A stretch of DNA of 5,939 nt from JAMLIN01 sp041676645. GTDB lineage: Bacteria; Pseudomonadota; Gammaproteobacteria; Burkholderiales; Burkholderiaceae_E. A program made the position numbers and the translations under genes. Shown piece by piece: positions 5,796-5,939 of the stretch (its first letter is position 1; each line of letters begins with the position of its first letter). The notes below the pieces were generated by a model that saw only the letters and a list, made by a program, of their open reading frames with translations, was not told the DNA's origin and did no database searches. Location of the stretch: contig JBAYRO010000145.1 of assembly GCA_041676645.1 (NCBI GenBank), positions 1 through 5,939 on the forward strand. The letters run 5' to 3'.

Positions 5796-5939
5796 CGACT
5801 CGCGCGGCCGCGTGAGCTGCAGCAGGATCGCACCGATCGTGATCACGCTGGCGCTGAACCACAGGGCCGGCGAATAACTGCCGGTCGCATCGCGGATCAA
5901 CCCCAGTATCGCCGGCCCGAAGGAATAGCAGACCTGCAG
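5787..5939 (-). CDS. C-terminal end of an MFS-type transporter (partial)
   Basis: The minus strand is open from the window edge to a TGA at 5787-5789, giving 50 residues that begin LQVCYSFGPAILGLIRDATG. The pattern SFGPAILGLIRDATGSYSPALWFSAS, followed by a hydrophobic helix and a short Arg-rich tail (LTRPRESST), is typical of the last two membrane segments of major facilitator superfamily permeases: the Gly-x-x-x-Asp-x-Thr-Gly-Ser-Tyr loop followed by TM12. The substrate cannot be inferred from this fragment. MFS genes do occur beside ars operons, but this one is convergent and so need not belong to it. Its last 9 bases overlap the end of acr3 on the other strand. Confidence 0.75.
   Translation of the reverse strand: MQVCYSFGPAILGLIRDATGSYSPALWFSASVITIGAILLQLTRPRESST

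Overview
The window is uniformly GC-rich, protein-dense bacterial chromosome, with long open frames on both strands and strong G/C third-position bias. The gene families (a short-tailed FtsH, NnrS, and an ArsR/ArsC/Acr3 arsenic operon) and their motifs suggest a high-GC proteobacterium, plausibly a beta- or gammaproteobacterium. The genus cannot be read from the sequence.

Layout: (1) 15-1862, minus strand: a complete FtsH membrane AAA+ zinc protease. (2) 1863-1942: a short divergent intergenic region with the ftsH ribosome binding site and a perfect GC hairpin before the next gene. (3) 1943-3202, plus strand: a complete NnrS-family polytopic membrane protein linked to nitric oxide/nitrosative stress. 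(4) 3203-3287: an intergenic region that becomes AT-rich and holds a perfect TATAAT. (5) 3288-5795, plus strand: a compact arsenic operon of arsR, a 16-codon ORF resembling the start of arsI/cadI, two different tandem arsC genes, and acr3 with a probable TTG start. (6) 5787-5939, minus strand: the C-terminal 50 residues of an MFS-type transporter that runs out of the window and overlaps the acr3 end by 9 bp.

How the genes work together: ArsR should repress the operon until As(III) binds its C-terminal cysteines. The two ArsC proteins reduce As(V) to As(III), and Acr3 exports As(III) across the inner membrane. FtsH (membrane protein quality control) and NnrS (nitrosative stress) are stress genes next door but are transcribed separately.

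No new multi-gene system is evident. The most interesting item is the small ORF at 3634-3684. Its N-terminus matches what I recall of the ArsI/CadI (VOC-fold) start, and it ends in Cys-Cys, as if a full arsI gene had been collapsed by an in-frame deletion while its place in the operon was kept. No tRNA, rRNA, CRISPR array, insertion sequence or attachment site was seen, and no stretch longer than 300 bases lacks a gene.
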